Position numbers and translations under genes: made by a program. Below are positions 32,378 through 40,011 of a DNA stretch of 40,011 bases, piece by piece. This DNA comes from CAYMLQ01 sp964390795 (lineage in GTDB: Bacteria; Verrucomicrobiota; Kiritimatiellia; RFP12; UBA1067), in the NCBI GenBank assembly GCA_964390795.1, contig CAYMLQ010000014.1, positions 1 through 40,011 of the forward strand, read 5' to 3'. The notes below the pieces were generated by a model. That model was not told the DNA's origin. It made no database searches and saw only the letters and a list, made by a program, of their open reading frames with translations. Position 1 is the stretch's first letter. Each line of letters opens with the position of its first letter.

Positions 32378-33871
32378 ATGACAATGAGACAGAGCGGCAG
32401 CTTCAGGATCAGCGCCCTCGCGGCCCTGATGGTGGCGGGTTCCGCGCAGGCGGTGACGAGAACCTGGGATGGTGGAGGCAACGGCAGAAACTGGACGGAG
32501 GCGGCGAACTGGGATCCGGACGGTACGACCGGCAACGCCGATATTCTGACCGTTGGCTCAAGCGCAGCGGTCACGAACGGACAGATCACCTTTGCGTCGC
32601 TTGACATCCAAACGAACGCGTCGGTCACGCTGGCAACAGACCTGTCTAGCGGCCGGACGCTCTCCGTGGCAGGAACGCTGAACAAGGCTGGCGGCACGCT
32701 GCGGTTGAACGGCGCGACCATCCATCTTTCCGGTCACTTGGGTTCGGGCATCACCTGGTTGGATATGAACGGCGGTAACTTCACGTTCACCAACGGCGCC
32801 ACGGTCGATAATTCAGGCATGAGCTTCGAACATAAGGGCAACAACACCTATAGCTTCAAGCTCTCCGCCGGAGGCTTCAAAACCTTGTCAGCCGGATATC
32901 TCTATTCCGGCAACAACGGGCTGTTCAGCGCAGCCTGGTCGAACGTCACGTACAATATCGATATCTCTGACTACGACCTGAGAAGCGGGTTGCGCGTCGT
33001 GCTCATGGACTTCAGCGGGAACGGGACGGTGTTCAACTCCGGCTTCAATACGGCCAAGGTCAACATCAACACGGGGGCCAGCGGCTTGATCGCGAACCTC
33101 TCGTTTGAAACTTCAACCAGCTCCTTAGTCCTGACCTTCCCGTATCCGCTCTCCTGGAGCGGTGGCGGCGACGGCGCGAACTGGATGGACAGGCTGAACT
33201 GGGTGCCGACCAACCTCCCGAGCGTATCGGATAACGTGGTGATCGGGTCAGGCGCTACGGTCACGAATGCGCAGAGTTCCTTCGCCTCGCTTGAAATTCA
33301 GACGAATGCCACGGTCAAACTCTCTGCCAATACCGGGCAGAGCAGCCTTGGCGCGCGGACGCTCACGGTGGCGGGGACGCTGGACGTGCATGCCGGCCAG
33401 GGCGGCGTGGTGCGTTTGGGCGGCACGGTTCTCACTCTGTCTGGTCACTTGGGTTCTGGCTTTGGCTGGCTGGATCTGCTGAACGGGTCGATCAATTTCA
33501 CCAACGGTGCCGCTTTTGACAATCCGGCCATGAATTTTGAACACAAAGGGAACAACACCTTCAGGTACACGCTCGCGACGAACGGATTCACAACGCTCCT
33601 CGCAGGAAGGTTGTGCAGCGGGGCGCATGGAGGCTACGCCGCTTGGTCCAACGCCACCTACACCGTCGATATCACAGCCTATGACCGGTCTCGGGGAAAT
33701 ACGCTTGTGCTGGCCGACTACAACGGACACGACAGCATATTCACCAATGCGTTTAATCCGAAGGTGACGATCACCGGTCTCGATGGTGGCAGCCTCCGTT
33801 TCGACATGGCCACTTCTTCCCTTGTCCTGAAGGTGAATGCCCCCAAAGGGACGTTGATTTGCGTCCAGTAA
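32378..33871 (+). CDS. Secreted beta-strand-repeat protein with internal duplication
   Basis: A 497-residue secreted protein. The ATG at 32378 follows AGGAGGT; the frame is open to 32339, but that stretch is leader. The signal peptide ends near AGSAQA. The mature protein is two tandem copies of a ~225-residue beta-rich unit: TWDGGGNGRNWTEAANW ... LSGHLGSGITWLDMNGG ... FEHKGNNTYSFKL, and SWSGGGDGANWMDRLNW ... LSGHLGSGFGWLDLLNG ... FEHKGNNTFRYTL. The style is that of autotransporter-associated repeat proteins of the PVC group, and it ends ...PKGTLICVQ like the two larger surface proteins. It is the first gene of an operon of carbohydrate-active enzymes, so substrate binding at the cell surface is a reasonable guess. 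No known function. Confidence 0.8.
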   Translation: MTMRQSGSFRISALAALMVAGSAQAVTRTWDGGGNGRNWTEAANWDPDGTTGNADILTVGSSAAVTNGQITFASLDIQTNASVTLATDLSSGRTLSVAGTLNKAGGTLRLNGATIHLSGHLGSGITWLDMNGGNFTFTNGATVDNSGMSFEHKGNNTYSFKLSAGGFKTLSAGYLYSGNNGLFSAAWSNVTYNIDISDYDLRSGLRVVLMDFSGNGTVFNSGFNTAKVNINTGASGLIANLSFETSTSSLVLTFPYPLSWSGGGDGANWMDRLNWVPTNLPSVSDNVVIGSGATVTNAQSSFASLEIQTNATVKLSANTGQSSLGARTLTVAGTLDVHAGQGGVVRLGGTVLTLSGHLGSGFGWLDLLNGSINFTNGAAFDNPAMNFEHKGNNTFRYTLATNGFTTLLAGRLCSGAHGGYAAWSNATYTVDITAYDRSRGNTLVLADYNGHDSIFTNAFNPKVTITGLDGGSLRFDMATSSLVLKVNAPKGTLICVQ

Positions 33872-33888
33872 ACAGGAGCGGGGATCAG

Positions 33889-35895
33889 ATGACGTATCAA
33901 ACGCTTGGTTTAGTCGCAGTCCTCCTGTGCGGGAATGCTTGCGCGCAGGAATCCCTTCCGCCGCTGAAGGATGGGAAGGTGCCGCAGACGCTCGATGAGT
34001 TGTGGGGCGGCTACGATCCTAAGAAGGAGCCGCTGGAAACGGAAGTGCTCAAGGAGTGGGAAGAGGACGGCGTGGTCTGCCGGATCATCCGCTACCAGGT
34101 CGGTGTGTTTAAAGGCTCACCTGCGAAGGTGGCCGCGTTTTACGCCTTTCCGAAAGTCGGCGCGAAATTGCCCGCCGTGCTGCAGATGCACGGCGGCGGT
34201 CAGTCGGCCGGCTTGGACGGTGTGGTGGCCGACGCCAAGAACGGCTATGCCGGAATGTCGATCAACTGGGGCGGCAACCGGCTGAACTTCGGCCGGGCGA
34301 AGATGACGTATGAAAGCCCGCAGACCGATTGGGGCAAGCTCGACGCCACGCATCCTCCGCAGCGGAACAAGGCCAACCATTTCGCCGGGGCGCTCACGCC
34401 CGACGAGTTCACGCTGGACGCGGTCGAGTCGCCGCGCAACAGCAACTGGTTCCTGGTGCTGCTGGCGGCGCGGCGCGCGATCACCTTCCTCGAACAGCAA
34501 CCGGAGGTGGATCCCGCGAGGATCGGCGCCACCGGACATTCCATGGGCGGCAAGCTCACTACCGACCTGGCTGGCATTGACAAGCGTGTGAAAGCGGCGG
34601 TGCCGTCGTGCGGCGGCGCGGGCAATATCCTAGAGAGCCAGGCCACTGAGCTGCCGGGTTGCGTCACGTCCAAATCCTCGGAGCTCGAAATGGCCTGCGT
34701 CGCCGACAACGCCTACATCCCGCGGATCGCCTGCCCGATCCTCTGGTTGTCGCCGGTCAACGACTTCCACGGCACCATCAACAACATGGCGTGGAACTGG
34801 CGGAACGTGCCTGAGCCGCTGGTTCGGTTCAGCATGGCCCCGCACCTGAATCACGTCCACACGCCGGCCTTTTCGGTCACCCGGAATCTCTGGTTTGAGC
34901 AGCATCTGAAGGGGCGCTTCACGATGCCGGCGACGCCGAAGCTGGCGATGAACCTCAAGGCCGCGACGGGGGTTCCGCTGATGACCGTCACGCCGGCAGA
35001 AGCGGCGGCAGCGAAGCAGGTTGAGGTCTACTATTCGATCGGGCTGAACAACAAGACCCGGTTCTGGCGCAGCGCAAAGGTTGTGAGGAAGGGCGGTGCC
35101 TTTGAAGCGGCCTGTCCGGTGATGCGCGTCGACGAGCCGCTCTTCGTCTATGCGAATGTGACTTACGATACGCCTGAAAAGTTCAGGAATTTGGCGCAGG
35201 CGCCGGGCAACGGCAATTCCGACGTCTACACCCTCAGTTCACGGATGCTGACTGCGGCGCCGGCGCAGGTACAGGAGGCGGGCGTGAAGGCAACGGATAA
35301 GCCGGAACGCATGATCGATGACGGGACGCGCGGCTGGCAGGACTGGTACCTGTCGAACTGGGGGCATCCGCCCCTGTGGCGCGCCTCCACCCGGAAGCTG
35401 ACGGATCCCAAATGGCGCGGGCCGGATGGCGGAAAGCTGGTGTTTGAGATCCGGTGCGAAGCCGACAATGCGCTGGTGGTCACCTTCAACTGCAATGGCT
35501 GGGGCGCGCTTCAGCCCGGCAAGCCGGCTGTTGATTACGTCACGGTGAAGGAGTTGAAAGGGTCTCCGGACTGGCAGACTGTTTCAATCACTGCGGACGA
35601 ACTGGTCCCTGTTGATCTGAAGGTGAAAGAGCCGCTCGCGAACTGGCAGACCGTCACGGAGTTTAGCATCTGCCCCAGCGGCGAGACCGTCAAAGACGGG
35701 CAGAAGGTAAAAGCGGGCGGCAAGGCTTGGAAAGGGGCGCGCGAGATACGGAACATGCGCTGGGAGGGGGGGACGTACGTGAGCCTTCGGCCGATGGAGT
35801 CCAAGCTGAGCGATGAGGAGTATCAGAGACAGTTCAACGATTCTATTAGCAGATCATTGAAGCAGGAAATGCTTGATCAACGGGTGAGGCAATGA
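33889..35895 (+). CDS. Secreted alpha/beta-hydrolase, probable carbohydrate esterase
   Basis: A 668-residue exported enzyme (signal peptide MTYQTLGLVAVLLCGNACAQ), starting 17 bp after the preceding gene with CAGGAG upstream. The alpha/beta-hydrolase core is clear: LPAVLQMHGGGQS (oxyanion region), nucleophile Ser218 in TGHSMGGK, a likely acid Asp in SPVNDFHG, and a likely His in HLNHVHTP. The family resembles acetyl-xylan-esterase/dienelactone-hydrolase-type enzymes. From about residue 370 come a beta domain (VEVYYSIGLNNKTRFWRSAK ... PLFVYANVTYDTP) and a second carbohydrate-binding-like domain to the end. The next gene encodes a related enzyme. It probably removes ester groups from a polysaccharide; acetyl, methyl or other ester cannot be decided. 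Confidence 0.82.
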   Translation: MTYQTLGLVAVLLCGNACAQESLPPLKDGKVPQTLDELWGGYDPKKEPLETEVLKEWEEDGVVCRIIRYQVGVFKGSPAKVAAFYAFPKVGAKLPAVLQMHGGGQSAGLDGVVADAKNGYAGMSINWGGNRLNFGRAKMTYESPQTDWGKLDATHPPQRNKANHFAGALTPDEFTLDAVESPRNSNWFLVLLAARRAITFLEQQPEVDPARIGATGHSMGGKLTTDLAGIDKRVKAAVPSCGGAGNILESQATELPGCVTSKSSELEMACVADNAYIPRIACPILWLSPVNDFHGTINNMAWNWRNVPEPLVRFSMAPHLNHVHTPAFSVTRNLWFEQHLKGRFTMPATPKLAMNLKAATGVPLMTVTPAEAAAAKQVEVYYSIGLNNKTRFWRSAKVVRKGGAFEAACPVMRVDEPLFVYANVTYDTPEKFRNLAQAPGNGNSDVYTLSSRMLTAAPAQVQEAGVKATDKPERMIDDGTRGWQDWYLSNWGHPPLWRASTRKLTDPKWRGPDGGKLVFEIRCEADNALVVTFNCNGWGALQPGKPAVDYVTVKELKGSPDWQTVSITADELVPVDLKVKEPLANWQTVTEFSICPSGETVKDGQKVKAGGKAWKGAREIRNMRWEGGTYVSLRPMESKLSDEEYQRQFNDSISRSLKQEMLDQRVRQ

Positions 35896-37619
35896 AGACG
35901 CTTGGCTACATGCTGTCGGCATCATTGATTGTTCTGGCCGTTCTTGCGGCAACAGCCGGGGAGACCTTGCTGACACCGCACCAGATCTGGAAAGGTTACG
36001 ATCCCAACAGGGGCGACTTCAAGCAGGAGGTCGTCAAGGAGGAGGCTAAGGACGGAATCTATTATCGAGAGTCGTACATCAGCGCGTATGTGCTGGGCGA
36101 AGAGGTCCGCGTGTACTGCCTCTATAAAGTCAAGGCCGGCGCGAAGAAAGCCCCGGGTCTTTTGAACGTCCACGGTTGGATGGGCGCCGCCAGCATCGAT
36201 AACGAACATGTGACTGACGGCTGGGCGGTCATGTCGTATGACTATTGCGGGAAAAGCGGCAACCGTGTCCACTACACAAAATATCCGGAGAAGCTGGCGC
36301 ACGGCAACATGGAGGGCGGGAAGGTGACCTGCTCCTCATTGCCGGACCGGACGCCGATCACCGACCCCAAGCAGACCTCCGACTATCTCTGGTACGCCAT
36401 CGAGTCGCGGGTGCTCAGTTATCTGGAACAGCAGAAGGAGGTCGATAAGAGCCGCCTTGGAGCCAAAGGCTATTCGTATGGCGGAACGCTGATGTGGTTC
36501 CTCGGAATGGATCCGCGCATCAAGGCCGTCGTCGCGTACTTCGGCATCGGCTGGACGGAATATTGGCGGAACAGGCAGGTGATGATGTACAACATCCCAT
36601 ACACCGAGCCTGAAAAGACCTCCGGCGAAAAGATCTATCTCGCCGGCATCGCCCCCGAGGCGCACGTGCCCTACATCACGGCCGCCACGCTCTTTCTCAA
36701 TGGCAGCAACGATCATCACGGGTGCTGTGAGCGGGGACTGGAAAGCTTCAAGCTGTTTAAGCCAGGCGTGCCCTGGGCTTTCGCCATGCAAGCGCGGGGT
36801 CACCACAACACCGAGAAGATCGGACAGGACTGCAAGATGTGGCTGGAGAAGTATGTTCTGGGCAAAGAGGTTTTCTGGCCCGAGCATCCGAAAGCGGAGA
36901 TCAAGCTCGACGCGGAGGGCGTTCCGGCGCTGACCGTTACGCCTTCACATTCAGACCGAGTACAAAAAGTGGAAATATATTATTCGCTCAAGAACCCCGT
37001 CTGGATCTCCCGCGCGTGGCGGGATGCCGAGTCCGTCAGGAAAGGCGACACGTGGGTATCCAAACTGCCGGTCTTAAATGTGGACGATTACGTCTTCGCC
37101 TACGCGAATGTGAGCTATGATACGACCGTGGTCGTGTCGACGGACTTCAGGGCCGCGATCCCCTCCAAACTCGGCAACGCCCGTGCAACCGACAAAGCCT
37201 CTGACGTGATCTACTCGGGCGATGGAGGCGTGGGCGTCTGGAGCAATATCGCGGAGGTGGAGGGCGTCGGAGGAGTCAAAGGGTTCCGGTGCACGAGTAA
37301 CAACGCGGGCTTCGGGACCGACCGTTTGAGCGACCCCAAGTGGCAAGCCCCCGCGAACGGGGCGCTCGGCTTTAGGTTCTACTGCACCGAGCCGCAGACC
37401 TTGATCTTCATAGCAGGCGATTATTCGGGTGAGCTTGAAATCACCGCCTCTGACACTTGGCAGGAGATGGTGATTCCCAAGGACAAGCTGTTCAACAAGC
37501 ACAATCTGAAAGTTTCGCTGTCTGACTGGAAAAAAACAGGTAATATCAGCTTCAAGCCCAAGGCGGGCTCGGACATCACCAAGATCCTTTTTGCCCAGTT
37601 CAAGTGGGTCGTTCAGTAA
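35892..37619 (+). CDS. Secreted alpha/beta-hydrolase, paralogue of the preceding esterase-like enzyme
   Basis: A 575-residue exported enzyme whose ATG overlaps the preceding stop as ATGA, so it is translationally coupled. The signal peptide is MKTLGYMLSASLIVLAVLAATAG. The core shows LLNVHGWMG, nucleophile Ser195 in KGYSYGGTL, candidate acid in LNGSNDHHG and candidate His in ARGHHNTEK. It shares with its neighbour the starts WKGYDPNRG / WGGYDPKKE, the EQQ(K/P)EVDKSR(L/I)GAxG(Y/H)S region, the middle beta domain (VEIYYSLKNPVWISRAWRDA ... YVFAYANVSYDT) and a C-terminal binding-like domain beginning DKASDVIYSGD. Two tandem divergent esterases suggest two different ester groups or positions on one substrate. 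Substrate inferred only from context. Confidence 0.82.
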   Translation: MKTLGYMLSASLIVLAVLAATAGETLLTPHQIWKGYDPNRGDFKQEVVKEEAKDGIYYRESYISAYVLGEEVRVYCLYKVKAGAKKAPGLLNVHGWMGAASIDNEHVTDGWAVMSYDYCGKSGNRVHYTKYPEKLAHGNMEGGKVTCSSLPDRTPITDPKQTSDYLWYAIESRVLSYLEQQKEVDKSRLGAKGYSYGGTLMWFLGMDPRIKAVVAYFGIGWTEYWRNRQVMMYNIPYTEPEKTSGEKIYLAGIAPEAHVPYITAATLFLNGSNDHHGCCERGLESFKLFKPGVPWAFAMQARGHHNTEKIGQDCKMWLEKYVLGKEVFWPEHPKAEIKLDAEGVPALTVTPSHSDRVQKVEIYYSLKNPVWISRAWRDAESVRKGDTWVSKLPVLNVDDYVFAYANVSYDTTVVVSTDFRAAIPSKLGNARATDKASDVIYSGDGGVGVWSNIAEVEGVGGVKGFRCTSNNAGFGTDRLSDPKWQAPANGALGFRFYCTEPQTLIFIAGDYSGELEITASDTWQEMVIPKDKLFNKHNLKVSLSDWKKTGNISFKPKAGSDITKILFAQFKWVVQ

Positions 37620-37628
37620 GAAAAACCT

Positions 37629-40011
37629 ATGACAAAATCAATGCTTGTTGCACTCCTCTCGCTCATAAACGCAGCTTCGGCTGAAGGGCTCTCCCCCTTT
37701 GTTCATCCGGATACCGTCCCCGCCACAAGCTGGTCTGCCAAATGGATCGGAGTAGAGTCCGAAGCGGTGGCCGAGGTTGATCTGACAGGCGCCTCCTGGC
37801 TTTGGTCTGCGGAAGACGGGATCAATCCTGTCAAAAAGGCGAAACCGGGAATCGTTCATTTCCGAAAATCTATTACGCTCTCTGCTACTGATCCGTTGGT
37901 CAGTGCCAGGGCCATCATGAGCGCCGACAATCACTTCGCGCTATCCGTCAACGGTCAGGACGTTGGCAAAGGCGACAGTTGGGAGAATCCGCACGTCATG
38001 GACATCACCAAGCAGTTGAAGCCTGGCAACAACCTGATCAGCGTCCGTGCAACCAATGATCCTGATGAAGGCGCGGTGAATGCTGCAGGTCTGATTGGCA
38101 AACTCTCCCTCTTAACAGCAGGACAGAAGACGCAAACCTGCGTGACCGATGGCTCGTGGGAATGGTCTACAGATGAGAAGAACTGGAAGCCCGTCCAGGT
38201 CATTGGCCCAGTCGGCGCGGCACCGTGGGGCAAGATCAACTCCGGTGCACGTGCGAAACAGCAGAACCTCTGGAGCTGTTACCGTAAGGAGTTCACGCTT
38301 GCCGAAAAACCAAAATCAGCCATCGCGCGCATCGCGGTCGATTCCAAATACTGGCTCTGGGTCAATGGCGTCATGGTTGTACGTGAAGGCGCACTGAAGC
38401 GGGGCCCCACACCGACCGACACGTTTTTTGATGAAGCCGATCTGGCACCCTACCTGAAACAGGGAGCCAATACCGTCGCGATCCTCGCGTGGTATTTTGG
38501 CAAGGAGGGCTTCAGCCACAAGAGCAGCGGCAAAAGCGGCCTGCTGTTCGAGCTGGTTGCAGGGAAAGAAAAGGTCATCAGCGACTCCTCCTGGCGCACG
38601 ATTGTGCATCCGTCCTTCGGCGACACGGGCGCACCTCATCCCAATTTCAGACTTCCTGAATCCAACATCCGGTTTGATGCGGGAAAAGATATCGCGGGCT
38701 GGGAGATGCCGGGCTTTGCCGCGACTTCATGGGCGCAAGCCACGGAGTTCGGCGCGCCGGATTGCGCGCCGTGGAACAGGCTGGTCAAGCGGACGGTCCC
38801 CTTCTGGAAAGACTATGGACTTAAGCCCTACACCAATGCCTCCGCGCTTCCTGAAATCTCGGATGGAAAAACGATCAAGGCCAATATCCCCTACAACGCT
38901 CAGATCACGCCCTATTTTAAGATCAGGGCCAAGGCTGGCGAGGTCATTCAAATACAGATGGACAACTATCGCGGAGGCAGCGAACCCAATGTGCGGGCGG
39001 AATATGTCACCCGTGAAGGTGAACAGGCATTCGAATGCTATGGCTGGATGAACGGGCACGAGGTTCAATACCAGATTCCGGCCGGCATCACCATTTTGGA
39101 TTTAAAGTATCGCGAGACAGGCTTCGATACGGAATTTGTGGGAACATTTGACTGCGATGATGACTTCCTTAACCGGCTTCGCACCAAAGCCATTCGCACG
39201 CTTTACATCACGATGCGCGACACCTATATGGACTGCCCGGACCGCGAACGCGCCCTGTGGTGGGGCGATGCCGTCAACGAACTCGGCGAGTCGTTTTATG
39301 CGTTTGACCGGCGCTCCGACCTCCTGACCCGGAAGTGCATCATTGACCTGGTCGCCTGGCAAAAGCCGGATGGCGTCTTGTTCGCACCCATCCCCGCAGG
39401 CAATTGGAACAAGGATCTGCCCCTGCAAATGCTGGCGAGCATCGGACGGACCGGTTTCTGGACCTATAGCTTTTTCAGCGGGGATATGGAGACGCTCAAG
39501 GTCGCGTATCCCGGCATGAAACGCTATATGGAGATCTGGGACATGATGCCGGACGGGCTCGTTGTACCCAGACCTGGCGCATGGGCGTGGGGCGACTGGG
39601 GAAACAATGTAGACATGGCGATGCTGTACAATGCGTGGTATCACATCGGCCTGCAGGGGCTGCGCAACGCTGCGACAGCCTTGAAGAACGACAGTGATTT
39701 GCCATGGATTGACGCGCGCCTGAAATCCATTGAGGTTAACTTCAATAAAACCTATTGGACAGGAACCGAATACCGCTCCCCGGATTATAAGGGGCAGACC
39801 GACGACCGCGCCAATGCGCTGGCGATTGTGGCGGGCTTTGCAAAAACCGAGTACTATCCGGCCTTGGTCGAGGTCCTTAGAAAACAGTCCCACGCCAGCC
39901 CCTACATGGAAAAATATGTGCTGGAAGCCCTCTGCCTCATGGAGCAGCCTCAACTGGCGCAGGAGCGGATGAAGAAGCGCTACGCCAAGATGGTGGATCA
40001 CCCGGAATACA
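37629..40011 (+). CDS. GH78-family alpha-L-rhamnosidase (partial, runs off the window)
   Basis: An open frame of about 794 codons from the ATG at 37629 (nine bases after the preceding stop) to the window edge with no stop. The signal peptide is MTKSMLVALLSLINAASA. Two N-terminal beta-sandwich domains show the typical Trp-rich folds (WLWSAEDGINPVKK, YRKEFTLAEKPKSAIARIAV, WLWVNG). The GH78 barrel starts near residue 505 with FVGTFDCDDDFLNRL, then RDTYMDCPDRERALWWGDA. Asp535, Glu540 and Asp547 keep the spacing of the catalytic acidic cluster of GH78 enzymes (D-x4-E-x6-D). The enzyme inverts and releases terminal alpha-L-rhamnose. The C-terminal beta domain lies beyond the window. It points to a rhamnose-containing polysaccharide (rhamnogalacturonan or algal) as the operon's substrate. 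Confidence 0.87.
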   Translation, partial: MTKSMLVALLSLINAASAEGLSPFVHPDTVPATSWSAKWIGVESEAVAEVDLTGASWLWSAEDGINPVKKAKPGIVHFRKSITLSATDPLVSARAIMSADNHFALSVNGQDVGKGDSWENPHVMDITKQLKPGNNLISVRATNDPDEGAVNAAGLIGKLSLLTAGQKTQTCVTDGSWEWSTDEKNWKPVQVIGPVGAAPWGKINSGARAKQQNLWSCYRKEFTLAEKPKSAIARIAVDSKYWLWVNGVMVVREGALKRGPTPTDTFFDEADLAPYLKQGANTVAILAWYFGKEGFSHKSSGKSGLLFELVAGKEKVISDSSWRTIVHPSFGDTGAPHPNFRLPESNIRFDAGKDIAGWEMPGFAATSWAQATEFGAPDCAPWNRLVKRTVPFWKDYGLKPYTNASALPEISDGKTIKANIPYNAQITPYFKIRAKAGEVIQIQMDNYRGGSEPNVRAEYVTREGEQAFECYGWMNGHEVQYQIPAGITILDLKYRETGFDTEFVGTFDCDDDFLNRLRTKAIRTLYITMRDTYMDCPDRERALWWGDAVNELGESFYAFDRRSDLLTRKCIIDLVAWQKPDGVLFAPIPAGNWNKDLPLQMLASIGRTGFWTYSFFSGDMETLKVAYPGMKRYMEIWDMMPDGLVVPRPGAWAWGDWGNNVDMAMLYNAWYHIGLQGLRNAATALKNDSDLPWIDARLKSIEVNFNKTYWTGTEYRSPDYKGQTDDRANALAIVAGFAKTEYYPALVEVLRKQSHASPYMEKYVLEALCLMEQPQLAQERMKKRYAKMVDHPEY

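Overview
The window is GC-rich, densely coded bacterial DNA that looks like a member of the PVC group, most likely Kiritimatiellota or a related Lentisphaerae/Verrucomicrobia lineage. The reasons are very large secreted proteins with autotransporter-associated beta-strand repeats and LamG domains, c-type cytochromes fused to beta-propellers, many glycoside hydrolases, DUF4143 ATPases and small toxin-antitoxin-like modules, and several families of short intergenic repeats. The assignment is inference; there is no rRNA or other marker gene here.

Layout. 1-3.7 kb: a secreted metallopeptidase-like protein joined through a membrane hairpin to 17 BspA-type leucine-rich repeats. 3.7-5.9 kb (minus strand): a vapBC-type toxin-antitoxin pair followed by a POT-family peptide transporter. 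6.0-8.7 kb: a two-module M16 zinc peptidase, convergent with an outer-membrane-barrel-like protein (8.7-9.8 kb). 10.0-18.0 kb: two translationally coupled giant secreted haem proteins. 18.3-19.4 kb: an AbiEii-type nucleotidyltransferase with a small upstream partner. 19.6-23.8 kb: a 1422-residue beta-strand-repeat/LamG surface protein. 23.9-28.3 kb: an overlapping cassette of an IclR regulator, a histidine kinase whose extracytoplasmic part looks like an alpha-galactosidase (GH36/27-like), and a NarL-type response regulator. 28.4-29.6 kb (minus): a DUF4143 ATPase. 29.8-31.9 kb: a GH31 glycosidase. 32.4 kb to the end: an apparent operon of a duplicated beta-strand protein, two alpha/beta-hydrolases (esterase-like) and a GH78 alpha-L-rhamnosidase that runs off the window.

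How it fits together. The right half looks like a carbohydrate-use locus. GH31 and the rhamnosidase/esterase operon carry the same palindrome-plus-promoter block at identical spacing, so they probably answer to one regulator. The sensor kinase appears to use a glycosidase-fold domain with a substituted nucleophile position as its sensing part. The left and middle parts are secreted surface and redox proteins; the haem operon and the 1422-residue surface protein share another conserved promoter/leader block made of tandem ~20-bp inverted repeats. Small accessory modules (vapBC, AbiEii, DUF4143 ATPase and a fragment of a second ATPase) sit between these blocks.

The strongest candidates for something undescribed are the glycosidase-fold sensor kinase, the two shared regulatory blocks, and the haem protein fused to a surface beta-strand/LamG module. 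All domain calls come from reading motifs by eye; no searches were run.
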